Source of the DNA: Ancylostoma caninum
Taxonomy: Eukaryota; Nematoda; Chromadorea; Rhabditida; Ancylostomatidae
NCBI GenBank assembly: GCA_037903475.1
Contig: JBAJFG010000019.1
Coordinates: 3,161,001-3,225,000, forward strand
Reading direction: 5' to 3'
Length of the DNA stretch: 64,000 bases
Positions 34,501 to 42,525 of this stretch are shown here, in pieces; position 1 is the stretch's first letter; each line of letters starts with the position of its first letter. The notes beneath the pieces were generated by a model that saw nothing but the letters and a program-made list of their open reading frames with translations, made no database searches and was not told the DNA's origin. The position numbers and the translations under genes are program-made.

Positions 34501-37500
34501 TAGTTTCCTGTTTCAGCAAAATCCATCAGTCAGGACGAAATGGCTGTCTGGTGATGACTTCGCCAGTGGTGACAGCACTGGTGACGCTACTAATGTGGTC
34601 TTGGAATCATCTGTAAGTGTAGTTGCCAACACTGTCGACAACTGACATTTCTGCGCAGTCGGTTAACCATAATTTCAGTTTTATCTCGCTTCAGGGTAGC
34701 AAAAAAGATGGTTTTGAAAGCAGGCCGTGTAAGATCACATTTGATGGGAAAAATGACGAACATTTGCTGTGGGAACCTGCCACAGGTATTAGTTTCAAAT
34801 TTCTCAGCCTATATTTGATGTTTATCTGAAGATTTAGATGTGCTGGCATCTTCACGTGAGGAAGCCGCTATGAGTGACCGTTCTTGGAATCCAGGTGGAG
34901 CAACTGCCCCACGTCTAGATGTGGAAGAAGAAACTATCAGAAACAAAAGCAATGTAGAGGAGTCGAAAGAGTATTGTTTTGTAGGTAATGGAATTTCTCT
35001 TCTTCACTCTAGTGAATATAGCAATTTATGAGATTTGCTGAAGTGTTCCTTGCAGATCAGCTTGTTGACTCGTCGACTTTGGTATCACAACAACAGGTGT
35101 TTTCATCTGCTTATTTTCCTTTTTTTTCCTCTGAGTTCGTTTCAAGGCTGGTCCTTCTTGTAGTTTTTCTTTCGCAGTCATTTGTCTGCGCTTTTTTTGA
35201 TGTTCATGGCTATTTGAAAAGCGAATCTTGAAGCGTTTTCCTTTATCGCAGTTACAGCTTCAAATACTCGCATGAGAGCAAGCATTACGCCCGATTCCAC
35301 ATCAAGGGGATGCGGAGCTTCCCGTTTTCGTGGATTTCTCGCACGTTTCATTTTACATTGAATATAAATTTTACGTCACTCATTTTCCTCGAAATATTGC
35401 GAAATCCACGACAATATTTCTTCCGTGAACGCAGCCTTTAAGTTACAGTCTTTCAAGAACATCCTTGCCTCATGCCGCACCGCCCGTCAGGTCATCCACG
35501 CTACATCACCCATGCATTGTCATACATGATGTGGCGTGGATAGCTGATGGGTGGTGAGGCGTGAGGCAAGGTTTTTGAGAAAGACTGTATTGGTCCTGTG
35601 TTTCATTTTGTTGTGCGAAACTTTGTAAAGGAAACGTCAATCACGATTGCTACTCTAGCGGACTAGCCCGTCGTTCCTACGCGGCGCGAGCGAGGTAACA
35701 CTTGACATCTACAGCGCTCATCTGCGTCTCGTAGGCTGTGCGGCACCAGTGCACGGGAGTCGCAATCGTGATTGACATTCCCTTTAAGCAGTGATGATAA
35801 TATTAAGTTCCTTCTTTGGAAAATTGAATTCTCCATCGCACTGACAGTGGGAGTCGTTTATGCATTCCAAAGTTATGGCATACAGGATTGGTTAAATTGT
35901 CATCTCCGTGTTAAGCAATTCGACAGCTGTGTTGAGGAAGGGAAAGAAATCGGTGATGTTGGACCGAAGAACGCTGCACTGGAATCGCCGAAGAACCTTG
36001 GCGGAAACCGTGCACAGGTGAATTTCGTAACCGTGAAACAGTAGTAGAAATTCTTTGTCTTGCAGCTATCATAATCCGGATTGCGAATTACAGAGTGATT
36101 CCCCGCGCGTCATGAGCCCGGGGAAAGCAATGCTGCACAAAATTTTATCTGAATGCTCGAGTCCAGCAGCCCCTTCGTCAAGGGCTACATCCAAGCCAGA
36201 GAAATGTGATGTTCCCTTGGGTACAGTGGAAAGCGGTTCCGACGATTTAGCCCGCGAGCAGGTAACGTGGGCTTTCACTTTGTAAGGTTTTTTTTTGGAT
36301 GTTTTGTGAAACTAAGCATTTTTAGTCAAATCCGTTCTCTACGCGTGGGATGATTTTGTCTAGTTCTTTGGAAAGCGATCCTGACTTTTCGAATACATCC
36401 ACCGATGACGATATCGCCGGTTGTCACTCATTAGATCCTAAAATTGCTGAAGTAAAGGTGAACCTTATTCTTGTTTAACTGCTTATCTTCTTTAGAGTTC
36501 CTTGTATTTCTGCAGGCAAATACTACAACTGATGAAGGAGGAAAAATGAAAAGTAAGGCGACATTGGGAACAGAGGCTAGTTCATTTCGATCACCCATGC
36601 AGCATGCTTCCTAACAACTTTTTTTGTTCAGGATTTCTCTGCGTTGAATGCCTCCGCAACAACGCCTGCAGCTCCACTTGATACCAGTGCAGTGGAGCCT
36701 TGGGGAGAAGGTATTGCGGATACACCTCCATCTAAAGGAAACTCCTTGCAGTGTGAATTGAATGCTCCCACTAAAGATGGAGTAGACTCTGTTGCGGAAC
36801 ATGTTTCCATGGTAAGACTATTTTTCTAGGGGTGTTTAAAACAAATGATCACTGTATGAGCCTTTTCCCCTTCGATGGGGTCAGTGACAAGAGGCACCCG
36901 ACCTGATTAGTGTCACGTGAGCTCAACAAACGTGTGAGAGCTTAAAGTCAGCCGCATAGCGCCTGTAGCAAGACTGGCGCAGTCCATCCTCGCGCTGCTA
37001 GACAGGTTGGACTTGTAATTTTAGATTTGAATTTTTCTGCATAGAATTACGCGGGTTTGAGATCTAGTAAAATTGTAAACGGATAATGGTTTCGACAAAT
37101 GGTGCTGTTTCTCAGTGAGAAGGGAAAAATTCTCCAGCGCTTATTTCTCAAACTCAGCATAATTTTTCGAGATTCGGCTTCTTTACTTTCCCAGTTCATA
37201 TATTGACTAACTAAGGGCGGTTATCACCTAGGTTCTGAGCTCATCAAAAGTAGAAACTTGCTGACGCCATCACCCGCCGCGCACGTTTATGGTAAGTTGC
37301 TGCCAGCCACCGAGCCTCTGCATGGCTGGCCTAGTCCATGCAGCAACTCTGGAAGTCAATCAGATGGCTCAGTCGAAGCGATTCAGGTTTTCGGAAGAGG
37401 CAAGACAAGTTCCATGGGTATCATGAGACTGTAATGGACTCTTAGTCCTACATAGACCAAGTTGCTGAAACACTACTAGGCCTAGCAGATGCAGGAGAAC

Positions 37501-40500
37501 CCACAGGAGGGAGTCGAAGGATGACCACAACGATTTACTTTTTCTTCTGCAAGTTTTTTGATCCGATCGGCCCCATTCCACCTTGTTCATTGACGTTTCT
37601 ACCAACTCACTTGGGTGCTTTTTCATGTGGGGAGGAGTCGTTGTCCTGGATGTTTAACGAGATTTTCACTCATATTCTGAAAGTCCTAGTGGAAATGTCA
37701 CATGTTTATAACCAGAGCGCAAACTCGGGTTTATTCACCGCGCGCCATTTCGATAACTCAGGAAACTTTCCTCTTTCTCTCTTCTCAATGTTCGGTGGTG
37801 ATCCAGGGGAAAACGCTTATTCTTCTATCTGATATCAGTCGTAAAAGTGAATGATTTTAGTGAAAGATGAGAACTGCCGGTAGAAGGTACTGACCTTTGA
37901 GTTTCTTTGTATTCCAACTAGAGCTTAGGTGCAGTTCTTGCCGTTTTCAGCACTATTCCCATAACTGAGTTCTCTTGTCTAGTTCTGCTTTCAGATAAAG
38001 GATTCATCCGTCCCACCGGTTAGCAGTTTTGGCGGCGACATTGCTAAGAACTCAGATCGTGAGCCTGGCGAGCGCGACAGACCACCACGAGACTCGTATC
38101 GTAAGTATTGTGACATCTAGTGACATTTTAATGGAGGTGTTGATCACCTGCACTTTTATTTGCTTTTTAACTGTTAATCTCAATAGGTATTAGTTTTGAA
38201 AATTTTGTTTCAAAACACCCGTCGTATTCGAAATTTGTATTAGGTTGCCGGGAACTGATCGAAACACCTCACCAAGAATTCTTTCCTGCAACCCTCCCAC
38301 GTGACCTATTCCCATGGTACGTGAATATGTGATACCATGCTCTCGGAGCATCTGCGCCGTGGTATGTAAGGGCATGGCGCTGCGCCATTTGTTACCTAGG
38401 CGCGAAAATGTACGAGCACCCAACTCAAGTGATTTTCTTGTGCGAGCTGCTATGGAGCACCAGTAGGAACAGGAGGGATGAACAGCATTGTCGCGGCATT
38501 TGCCTCGATGCTTCTTAGTCATACAACCGTGAGCAGTCGGGCCCAACGTTTCTTCTCGGGCGATACGTCCCCTTGAAGCCATTTTCCTAACCGGCGATGT
38601 CCTGAGCTGAGGAGCAGGGCATGCCCCACCGGAGTTACTGGTGAACAACGTAATGGAAAACAGCAGCATTTACAATAGTTCTGGTCGACGTCTGTCACTA
38701 TCGAAGAAGAGAACCCCCAACGTGTCGAGGTGCACATTTTGCTCGACAAAACGCATTCTCAAATGACTTTGTTGACTCGTCGACAGTAGAGAGGGTAGAC
38801 AAGGACCACGTTGCCACATACTCCAGCCTTGTTCGACCTTGAGTTTTCCATCTAACATGTCGTCTGATAGCTTGACTACTCCTTGGCGGAGCAGCACCTC
38901 GCCGACGACGGTTTGACGATCTTCGTTCATTGACCAATGACTTCTTCGACCTGTGTTAACATGATTACTGACCCAGCAATGCTGGTACTGCCCCTGATAG
39001 GTGGCCCCAGGTAATAGGTGTATATGGTCATTATAGCATATCCAGAAGTTTTCTTATAGAAGAGAAAAACTTTGAATTCTAAAAAAAAATTTGAGTGTCT
39101 CAATCAGCTTCCGATAACCTGATAGCAGACTCCTAGTTGTTCAGAGAAGGCCTGTGGTGATTTCGATGAACGTGATGATGTTCCGCGCAGATCATCTCGT
39201 CTGGAACCGATTCGTGAACAGGTGTTGTCATGATTCTCTGCTGGTTCATTCATTCTTTTCGTTATTATTTTTGTTATGCTTGCAAAAAATGCGTGGGTTT
39301 CATGCGATACGAACAGATGCGGATTGCTTGGATATTTTGATGCAACTGAGTTGATATAGATCTGAGGTATAGATCTGATCTATGTACATACATATGAACA
39401 TTAGACACTATGAACATTGGATTTGTCCTTATGGGTCCATTAACTATGAATTCATCTAGGAAGCCATGGAAGGTTCAGATGTGGAAGATGCGAAAGTTAC
39501 TGTACAGGTAATGCGTTAATTTTATTGGGTTTACAGCGATCATACTATTCTTGAGGCACTTTAATTAAGAAGAAGTTCCTGTCTGGCGGGTTCGACTCGT
39601 CCGCCTCATCCGGCTTTGGAGGTTTTGTGAGTTTCACATTCATTTCGTTATAGCTTTGAAAATGATTGCACGCAGGTGATGAACCGAGAACCCTATAACA
39701 TTTGTATTTCGAAGTTCTATACAAAGGTTTGTCAGTTTAAGTTGCTTATCACTTTGAACAAACACAGGAAGGTTGCTTGGTCGATGATGAAGCGGGCCAT
39801 ACATTCTTGCTCTTGAAAGGACAGTTTTGGTCTAAGTTCGCTCGCTATGACCGGCTGATTGTTGAGAAATGAGTATGTGAATTGGTGCGCTGCTCCTTTC
39901 ATATGTTTATTCTCAAGAATGTCTGAGTTTGACTAAGGCATTCCATGGAGGAAAGTAATAAAGAAATGCGGAACGAGCGGCGACGGTTTCAAAAGTTGGA
40001 CTTGGATTTCCTTACTGCACGGCTATTATTGACGGCGGCAGCCATTTGAACCCTTTCATTTGGAGCAGGTCTCATCAGCTTTGCTTATAATAAACAAAAG
40101 GCATCTGTTTGTCAGAACTATTCGAAAATTTTAATGACAAGTGTTGGAAAGATTACATTGAATATTGATTCGGCGGGTACAGTACTAACAATGAATCTGT
40201 CGAAGTTGGCGAAAATTCGATACGTAAGGCGTGTCAGAGGTGAGAAGGATGGCAGAGGCAACGTCTGCATTTCCGCTCTCTGCAGTGAAAGGTCATTTGA
40301 GGAATGTTTGCTTGGCTCTCTGGCTTTTTGTGCGAACCCAGGGGGCGGGTTGGCTTCGCGCCGCGTTAGACCATCAGAACGCTATTATAAAATGAAACAC
40401 ATTTTGTTGCGCTACAGCTGGGTGCCTCACATGCCTACTGAGTCAGCTTGGTTGGTAGTTACAGTTCTGTTACCGGGAGATCTACGTGACTTATTTATTG

Positions 40501-40994
40501 GGAATGAGTTTGACCTTTGGAACAAATCTTATGCGTTATATTGTTTATCTGTATTTACACAGTTCCTGACACCGTACTCGTTTAGACTTTTGTTCGTTTA
40601 AACCTGAAAAAAAAAACCGGCGTAATCACCGAAATATTTTTAAGGGTGGTGGTTCTGAAAAGGAGAACACTCCCGGCGGTAATCAGTCTTTCGGCGAAAG
40701 AAGAGGAGGTTTTGAAGCAGATAGAGGCAGCGGTTTCGGCGGAGGCAGAGGCGGGACACGCGGCAGCGGGCGAATGGGAGGTCGCGGTTTTGATAGAGAC
40801 GCACCGCGAGATGGCCAGCGAGATCGGGATTCCCGAGATGGGTTCCGTGGTCGTGGTGGATATGGAGGAGGAGGAAACATCCGTGATTCGCGTAGTTTCG
40901 AAGTAATTTGCGCTTGAATGTTTCTTTCCATAATTCTGGCGAGTAGCTTATCATTTTTCAGGGCCGTGGAGGGTATCGTGGCGGCAGGCCTTGA
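17065..40994 (+). CDS. PGL-1/PGL-3-like P-granule assembly protein (about 38 exons)
   Basis: PGL proteins dimerise through two folded domains and form germ-granule condensates that bind RNA through C-terminal RGG repeats. Support: exon 2 carries KVYLFPSLLEWL, resembling the PGL N-terminal start. Exon 7 carries DAMVLAKLYFSGDE, matching the VLAKL region of PGL-1 as I recall it. Exons 10-11 carry LEQIVYPMAMTLLSEAARMI and GW, matching the central domain. The last exons are an RGG box. Reading phases agree at nearly every junction. The coding length is about 1,370 codons, nearly twice C. elegans PGL-1; the excess is a linker of short acidic exons. A Ty3/gypsy element lies antisense in the intron between 24626 and 33838. 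Possible stops at 24853-24855 and 39870-39872 imply shorter isoforms. The family call rests on remembered similarity without a database search. Confidence 0.68.
18299..18534. mobile_element. MITE, TAGTCTGTCCGAAACGAC family, 236 bp
   Basis: Complete copy within intron 3 of the PGL-like gene: TA flanks (18297-18298, 18535-18536), ends TAGTCTGTCCGAAACGACGA and GTAGTTTCGGATAGACTA, same interior as the copy at 16513-16749. Confidence 0.85.
19625..19970. mobile_element. MITE with G-rich/C-rich interior
   Basis: Ends TAGCAGTAGCGGACGTAG and CTGCGTCCGCCGCTGCTA are inverted; a poly-G run lies near 19658 and a poly-C run near 19941 in mirrored positions. Flanks share GATAG. It lies in the intron between PGL-like exons 7 and 8. 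Confidence 0.6.
20271..22441 (+). CDS. PGL-like: central dimerisation domain exons
   Basis: Exons 20271-20331, 20519-20587, 20646-20801, 20914-21040, 21211-21309, 21529-21698, 22131-22275 and 22328-22441. Helical, few charged repeats: YVIADALAYRNFGAVNFIAE, then SFFSGLEQIVYP|MAMTLLSEAARM, then GYIGGLIERWLGHAALIEIS, then GLLVFACDLVCSILEAIFGR. The block from LELAQ to SMGW aligns by eye with the central domain of PGL-1. The acceptor of the 21529 exon could instead be at 21541; both keep frame. Confidence 0.65.
22902..22984 (+). repeat. 40-bp tandem duplication containing a splice acceptor
   Basis: A 40-bp unit starting TCTATTCTGCTTTTCAG and ending AAGGAGAGGT occurs at 22902-22941 and again at 22945-22984. 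Each copy carries a good acceptor (TTTTCAG). A third acceptor (CGTTTTAG) follows at 22994 and is the one that keeps the frame open into the exon at 22995-23062. Confidence 0.85.
22995..24626 (+). CDS. PGL-like: linker exons upstream of the retrotransposon
   Basis: Exons 22995-23062, 23234-23355, 23931-24046, 24137-24235, 24292-24516 and 24603-24626. Composition turns acidic and Pro/Ser/Glu-rich (VFDEPSIDSLEPEEPKAMDS), as expected for a disordered linker. The last exon is a 24-nt microexon if its GTATGT donor is used. Without splicing, the frame continues to a stop at 24853-24855 and passes SRGRRE, giving a possible short isoform. The donor of the 24137 exon could also be at 24226. Confidence 0.55.
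25257..25627 (-). repeat. 3' LTR (371 bp)
   Basis: Direct copy of 32767-33137; offset is exactly 7,510 bp throughout. On the minus strand it begins TGTAATGTAGATATG and ends GACCTTATA. The TATA-box-like CCTATAAAAGGG lies at 25390-25401. Confidence 0.97.
25628..25640 (-). other. Polypurine tract
   Basis: The minus strand reads CGAAGGAGGGGCG directly before the 3' LTR, purine-rich as needed to prime plus-strand DNA synthesis. Confidence 0.75.
25659..32312 (-). CDS. Gag-Pol polyprotein of the Ty3/gypsy element
   Basis: A single frame with no stops runs 2,217 codons from the ATG at 32312; upstream codons in frame begin only with GTG. That ATG follows a strong splice acceptor (TTGTTTCAG). Numbered on the longer frame from 32402, the domains are: Gag; a CCHC zinc knuckle (CLNCGKPGHFRRDCK, about 587); aspartic protease (DTGSQ, about 670); reverse transcriptase (YLDDII, about 1111); RNase H (HTDASYEG, about 1263); integrase HHCC (about 1480) and D-D-E core (GIDILE about 1545, DQGGEFD about 1605, ENGVTERFN about 1640). 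After about residue 1825 comes an extension of roughly 420 residues with no domain I recognise. No gag/pol frameshift is needed. All catalytic motifs appear intact, so it may be active. Confidence 0.95.
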   Translation of the reverse strand: MADEMEQELNRILAEDESHDNRIEQLQQQIVALSSQIQQMAEANARQVILANQRVSDELVSLSSATRQLITELGSEGADPVQDLENFCRDQINPFCESIKAELSSLDKTATELLQVTKIAHPLCNGELGEILEQANHDDMCMRALSKLLKVDSTEVLRAVQAQWSELNELKTGNKVKNVLPKRKPLLFQTNGQENSGRNASMPPNENVPSTSSQETFRNAFQMLQQGNIDKDSQLPQLAFDAVQAAEGEFPHTLAGSLAECRLRTQNIHLQSEGAVRVQPMAQRQPTPVRDNLPPGWLLSTDENNSKVDYGVGATLAAMALPDVKNFNNPEGKGFSDFVTSFTMKYGRIGLPDDMLIHLMSEKLEGHPKAIMKTLPSDVLRGKFRDFIAALSAKFAENNPAKRMESHVKLKQLKMTKSVPEYCVELERLTRDANPDASDTDLSMIRASELITQLTQWPEYFQLFAAMESSHPHEVYGVLKNLAQGIERSKKVAAAVQAASNNTKPTEFNRTRASNFRKPRERFSEATKKEATTEIKEGNVQQPNLVVTPSKITDKRGTNLCLNCGKPGHFRRDCKIPKQGNNSRTEEAKMLNQPAPTGKNNFSSTLQTWSCHAIGTHDAKNEVFGEKPTCKIQLLGITTDALIDTGSQVSMLPLELLLRASKSAFDIDADVEEVQIQKDTIIYDASGNRMSFKGAVRLTLNILEGPQRRVVFLVKKGGDHMVVLGTNILKAIGINISISSDVPVEKHSIATQTTAPIPERRSLTKNRNTRQKNQSAKVVKRVYIKPGETKNLSVQATSSATDQIMWSCCDIIPHGVFSANRVVVQIPVTNTTQEPKIFKVGDKVGEWDHSPVVENPVPGHASMLERTTTPLPNRWETLTKTLSENKTEKHIDEPLKRIIEEFQDVFAVSEQELTQTSLVEHEIDTGSSPPIRQKARPIPLATRIELRKILTDLQERNIIEPSKSAWSSPIVLVQKKDGSLRLCVDYRKINQVTQIDSYPLPTMDTILQNLKGNRYFSTLDLSSGYWQVKLSDNTKEKSTFVTTEGSYQFKVLPFGLASSPAEFQRLMHMVLGPLLGDEVSCYLDDIIVASPTAERHLERLSQVFSSLRDANLKLNPKKCILMERQVEFLGHILDEEGLHADPKKVAAIQNYPPPKSRSDMRTFLGMCSYYRKFILRFSKIAAPLHEMTSEKAPYEWNTERTTAFEMLKMALTSTPVLAQPDVEAARSGRRPFCIHTDASYEGLGAVLSQEGEDNFLHPIFFASKGLTKSERQYHITDLEALAVMMALRRFHMFVYGLPVEVYTDHQPLTALFTRTNVSHRILRWSLELQKYNIKIIYVKGAANRVADALSRGAVDLTNMEETKNIANELIVAQTSEEPEWTRELRQDPVYGKVITDLENNRLSEDVILASSPRKLKVADFVMQDGYLCFLDKQYTRKVVPTSSRRRVFEDAHSALLAGHFGPRKLLRVLSKRVFWETLSRDVKIWSEECKKCTIFNQHPRMTPPLKPIVTSEPFEMIGIDILEVGPTSEGNRYILSVVDHFTKFAGAYAIPTKAAETVARVLFERWMADGCRIPKCILSDQGGEFDNKLMAKLSELMGIQQTFTKGYNPRENGVTERFNKTILGLLRKKVSIPTEWDKLLPHCVFAYNTTVHETTGESPFFLLHGFDANVPWNSLPKFQVTPYMVDIEDYVHELVTGLKLAHQHVKEQNDKMRNAMKKSYDKNHKVVDKPFKLGDRVYMRIPTEKAKSTHPKLANEWSGPFRIIDLSDNSATITEINGKRDPLRIPFDELRKVPQGVDDQPLTTLRHRAKRGRPKKNRTNLGANQTYCRVAIGDPREDPLHLYHPCQCGIFNARAQVGLPGLRCDLARSKPVKNLFELANVASIALHPQWGDERKEHELLEESSRYLTIHGLACAIQAHKKFCYVFASALKAKEGVELSHPPLFPTNPGYDIEMYYRQAMARQKQITSQYSDDMPHNPVLIALPKSFARVLKEVNEPATVKFMVYSHFGDLADQLNKQRITAALVWVWPNEMPCSQHMVMVQNAIERHLQCGGTLEMMPPPFELSREQEWRRIASVCKEVAEFLTGPARGFDARIADYYSTIEDTVPMKHPAVSLGVNPRKGEDRFISWQIVTYLNQVGQTVANTLVLPTFSIVKKRRREEENEADRPSTSKEVPAAQKEAKRKPDIYYIKDVNTKHKEVAHLMKQKRRHFPKDQSD
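32315..32727 (-). promoter_or_regulatory. Candidate leader intron of the retrotransposon
   Basis: A consensus donor CAG|GTAAGT lies at 32728/32727, 39 nt inside the 5' LTR, and an acceptor CCTTGTTTCAG ends at 32315, two nucleotides before the Gag ATG. Splicing would remove 413 nt of leader. Alternatively, the acceptor is used for spliced-leader trans-splicing. Sequence signals only. Confidence 0.5.
32751..32766 (-). other. Primer-binding site (candidate)
   Basis: Directly next to the 5' LTR on the minus strand the sequence is TGGGGGCCGAAGAAGC. A TGG immediately after the LTR is the normal start of a site complementary to the CCA end of a tRNA. I cannot name the tRNA; the T-arm expected for a standard tRNA is not evident. 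Confidence 0.6.
32767..33137 (-). repeat. 5' LTR (371 bp)
   Basis: Identical by eye to the 3' LTR. Contains CCTATAAAAGGG at 32900-32911 on the minus strand, the probable core promoter of the element; transcription would start about 25-30 nt further toward 32870. Confidence 0.97.
33838..39626 (+). CDS. PGL-like: linker exons downstream of the retrotransposon
   Basis: Exons 33838-33869, 34004-34084, 34517-34612, 34695-34785, 34838-34984, 35056-35096, 35886-36017, 36094-36261, 36326-36457, 36632-36811, 37995-38100, 39145-39221, 39460-39507 and 39570-39626. Short, Ser/Asp/Glu-rich, many of length divisible by three (for example LESDPDFSNTSTDDDIAG; SGDDFASGDSTGDATN), the pattern of a disordered linker that tolerates exon skipping. 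The 33838 exon joins in phase to the microexon ending at 24626, across the retrotransposon. A further candidate exon at 36516-36552 breaks the frame if included. The last exon ends SGFGGF, leading into the RGG region. Confidence 0.55.
34264..34404. mobile_element. MITE, CAGTCTTTCTCAAAAA family, copy 1
   Basis: Ends CAGTCCTTCTCAAAAATACT and AATTTTTGAGAAAGACTG, TA on both sides (34262-34263, 34405-34406). In a PGL-like intron. Sister copy at 35446-35587. Confidence 0.8.
35446..35587. mobile_element. MITE, CAGTCTTTCTCAAAAA family, copy 2
   Basis: Ends CAGTCTTTCAAGAACATCCT and GGTTTTTGAGAAAGACTG, TA on both sides (35444-35445, 35588-35589); interior shares the CATGCATTGTCATAC-type sequence with copy 1. 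Confidence 0.8.
35628..35784. mobile_element. MITE, GTCAATCACG family, 157 bp
   Basis: Ends AAGGAAACGTCAATCACGAT and ATCGTGATTGACATTCCCTT, flanked by TA (35626-35627, 35785-35786). Same family as 15342-15503. In a PGL-like intron, 40 bp after the previous MITE. Confidence 0.8.
38190..38940 (-). other. Unidentified open frames, possibly transposon remains
   Basis: Three overlapping minus-strand frames of 76-159 codons with no motif I can name. They lie in a long intron of the PGL-like gene and change frame repeatedly, which suits decayed mobile DNA better than a gene. Nothing on the plus strand here looks like an exon. Confidence 0.3.
39676..39872 (+). CDS. PGL-like: alternative 3' exons lacking RGG
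   Basis: Exons 39676-39726 (VMNREPYNICISKFYTK) and 39768-39872 (EGCLVDDEAGHTFLLLKGQF ... LIVEK, stop at 39870-39872). Both are in phase with the exon ending at 39626, have good splice sites, and are followed by a polyadenylation signal 85 bp on. They would give a non-RGG C-terminus. Confidence 0.5.
39957..39962 (+). terminator. Polyadenylation signal of the short 3' end
   Basis: AATAAA located 85 bp after the stop at 39872, in the intron before the RGG exon. Confidence 0.55.
40645..40994 (+). CDS. PGL-like: RGG-box terminal exons
   Basis: Exons 40645-40902 and 40962-40994. The first encodes Gly/Arg-rich repeats (GGGRGGTRGSGRMGGRGF; FRGRGGYGGGG) and the last GRGGYRGGRP and stop. RGG boxes bind RNA and are arginine-methylated in P-granule proteins. 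GGT GGT GGT follows the acceptor at 40644 in phase with the exon ending 39626. The other frames here also stay open because of the codon bias, which explains shadow open frames on both strands. Confidence 0.8.
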
Positions 40995-41223
40995 TATGGC
41001 GTGTGCGCTTACTCCGTTGCTATCTTCAGTTGTTGTTCTGTTGTGTTTATTTACAAATACTGGAAAATGTTACTTTTTTATTTTCCTAATAACTCATCTT
41101 GTCCGGTTGTCTGTTGTTTCCATTTTTTGATCTTGCCAAGTTCTCAGAGAGTAGTGTACATGTCGAATGAGTTCACTTTTCTTTTTTAAGCTACGCCCAA
41201 GCTCATGCTCAGCTCTTAGAAGT

Positions 41224-41701
41224 ACAGGCGTCACAATACTCCGATTAGTTCAGTATCACGTTTTCAGTGAAAGAAGCATTCACCCATTCCGGTTATCTTT
41301 TCTTCGTTTTTTTTTATTGTTATGATCTGAATGTTTAAATTTCGACATGTTCTGAGGATACACTCATTCACGTGCTCAGGGATTAGAATTACAGGCGTCA
41401 CAATACTCTGGCTAGTTCAGCATCACGTTTTCTTCTCTCGCTGTGTTCGAAAAATTCATATAATTCATTTTCGTACCCCGAGGTTTCACCTACAGGCGTC
41501 GCAATACTCTGGTGTGCTTATTTTTTTCTCTCATTGTACTCGAAAGTTCTGAAATGATTCGTTGTAAACTTCCGTTGTGAACTTGCAGGCGTCACAATAC
41601 TTTGATTGCTATGATATGTAGCTTTCTCGCTATATCCGATGGGTTCACTTGACTGATTGTCATGTTCTGAGGTTTAGCTTACAGGCTGTCACAATACTCT
41701 G
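41224..41701 (+). repeat. Five iterated 20-bp motifs in the PGL-like 3' region
   Basis: ACAGGCGTCACAATACTCTG, with at most a few changes, starts at 41224, 41391, 41492, 41585 and 41681 (spacings 167, 101, 93, 96). Around it the units share weaker sequence: TCTGAGG before and CTCGCTGTACTCGAAGGGTTC-like after. It looks like a degenerate tandem array of about 95-bp units, 230 bp past the PGL-like stop codon. Confidence 0.8.
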
Positions 41702-41709
41702 AAGAGCAG

Positions 41710-42520
41710 TTTCATGTGCTATGAATATCATTTTCTCACCATACTCGAAGGGTTCCTAAGTTTTTTTTTCTTTTTATCCTGCCATGTTCTAAGCCTTTAC
41801 TCACAGCTATTTGAAGTTTGCATCGTTTTTCGATTATCCATGCTTATTACGAGTTATCTCTATCTCATGAAATTTATTAGTGCTTTGTACACGTGAAGGA
41901 AAGCTTGGTTGCATGAAATCACTAACTCACAAATATATTGCTGAAACAGTGTGTAAACACCCGCAGATCCCAGTATAATCACAAGTGGATTTCACTTCGT
42001 AAAATTCAGATATTGTATGCACCTGTCGAATCTCCAGATACCCTTACATAAAGTCAGTTCATAGTTAGATCCACTTTATTTTCGCCATCAGGTGGTCATA
42101 TTTTTTGAATTTGTAGCTGAATCTGTTCTCAAGTCTTTTCAGTGCTTGTCTGTATAGAAAGGGATGACGGGACGAGACTGGATTTGTAGAAATTTAGGAA
42201 CATCAAGGCGGTGTCTCGAATTGTTTCAAACTATACATTTCATTGCTAAAACACATCTTGTCCTAGCATGAGCGCACGAGGAAAGCCCGTGAAGTCGAGC
42301 AGTATAATCATCCGTGATCAATGAAAGAACGACATTCTTAGTGAATAGAGATTTGCAGCTGATCATAAATATCGACAGTACGTACATACAAACACGTTCA
42401 TAGACAATCATAATCAATAGTTAGGGCCAAAGATTCGATGAACACGTCGTCCGAAAGTGACTAGGCGAGGAGAAGAGACGAGTGCGAGGTGTCCAGCGAA
42501 CGATGGCTGGTGCGCGGCGG
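41710..42520. other. Intergenic, nothing recognised
   Basis: AT-rich sequence between the convergent PGL-like and Kunitz genes. No open frame with a motif, no repeat I can delimit. The Kunitz 3' UTR presumably occupies the right part. Confidence 0.4.
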
Positions 42521-42525
42521 AGCGG

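Noticed and set aside
36516..36552. 37-nt coding exon in the PGL-like gene
   Set aside because: Good splice sites, but including it shifts the next exon (36632) into a frame that stops; skipping it keeps phase. Possibly a regulated poison exon, not listed as constitutive.
40640..40954. Minus-strand and off-frame open frames over the RGG exon
   Set aside because: Shadows of the Gly/Arg codon bias; the plus frame with in-phase splice sites explains the sequence.
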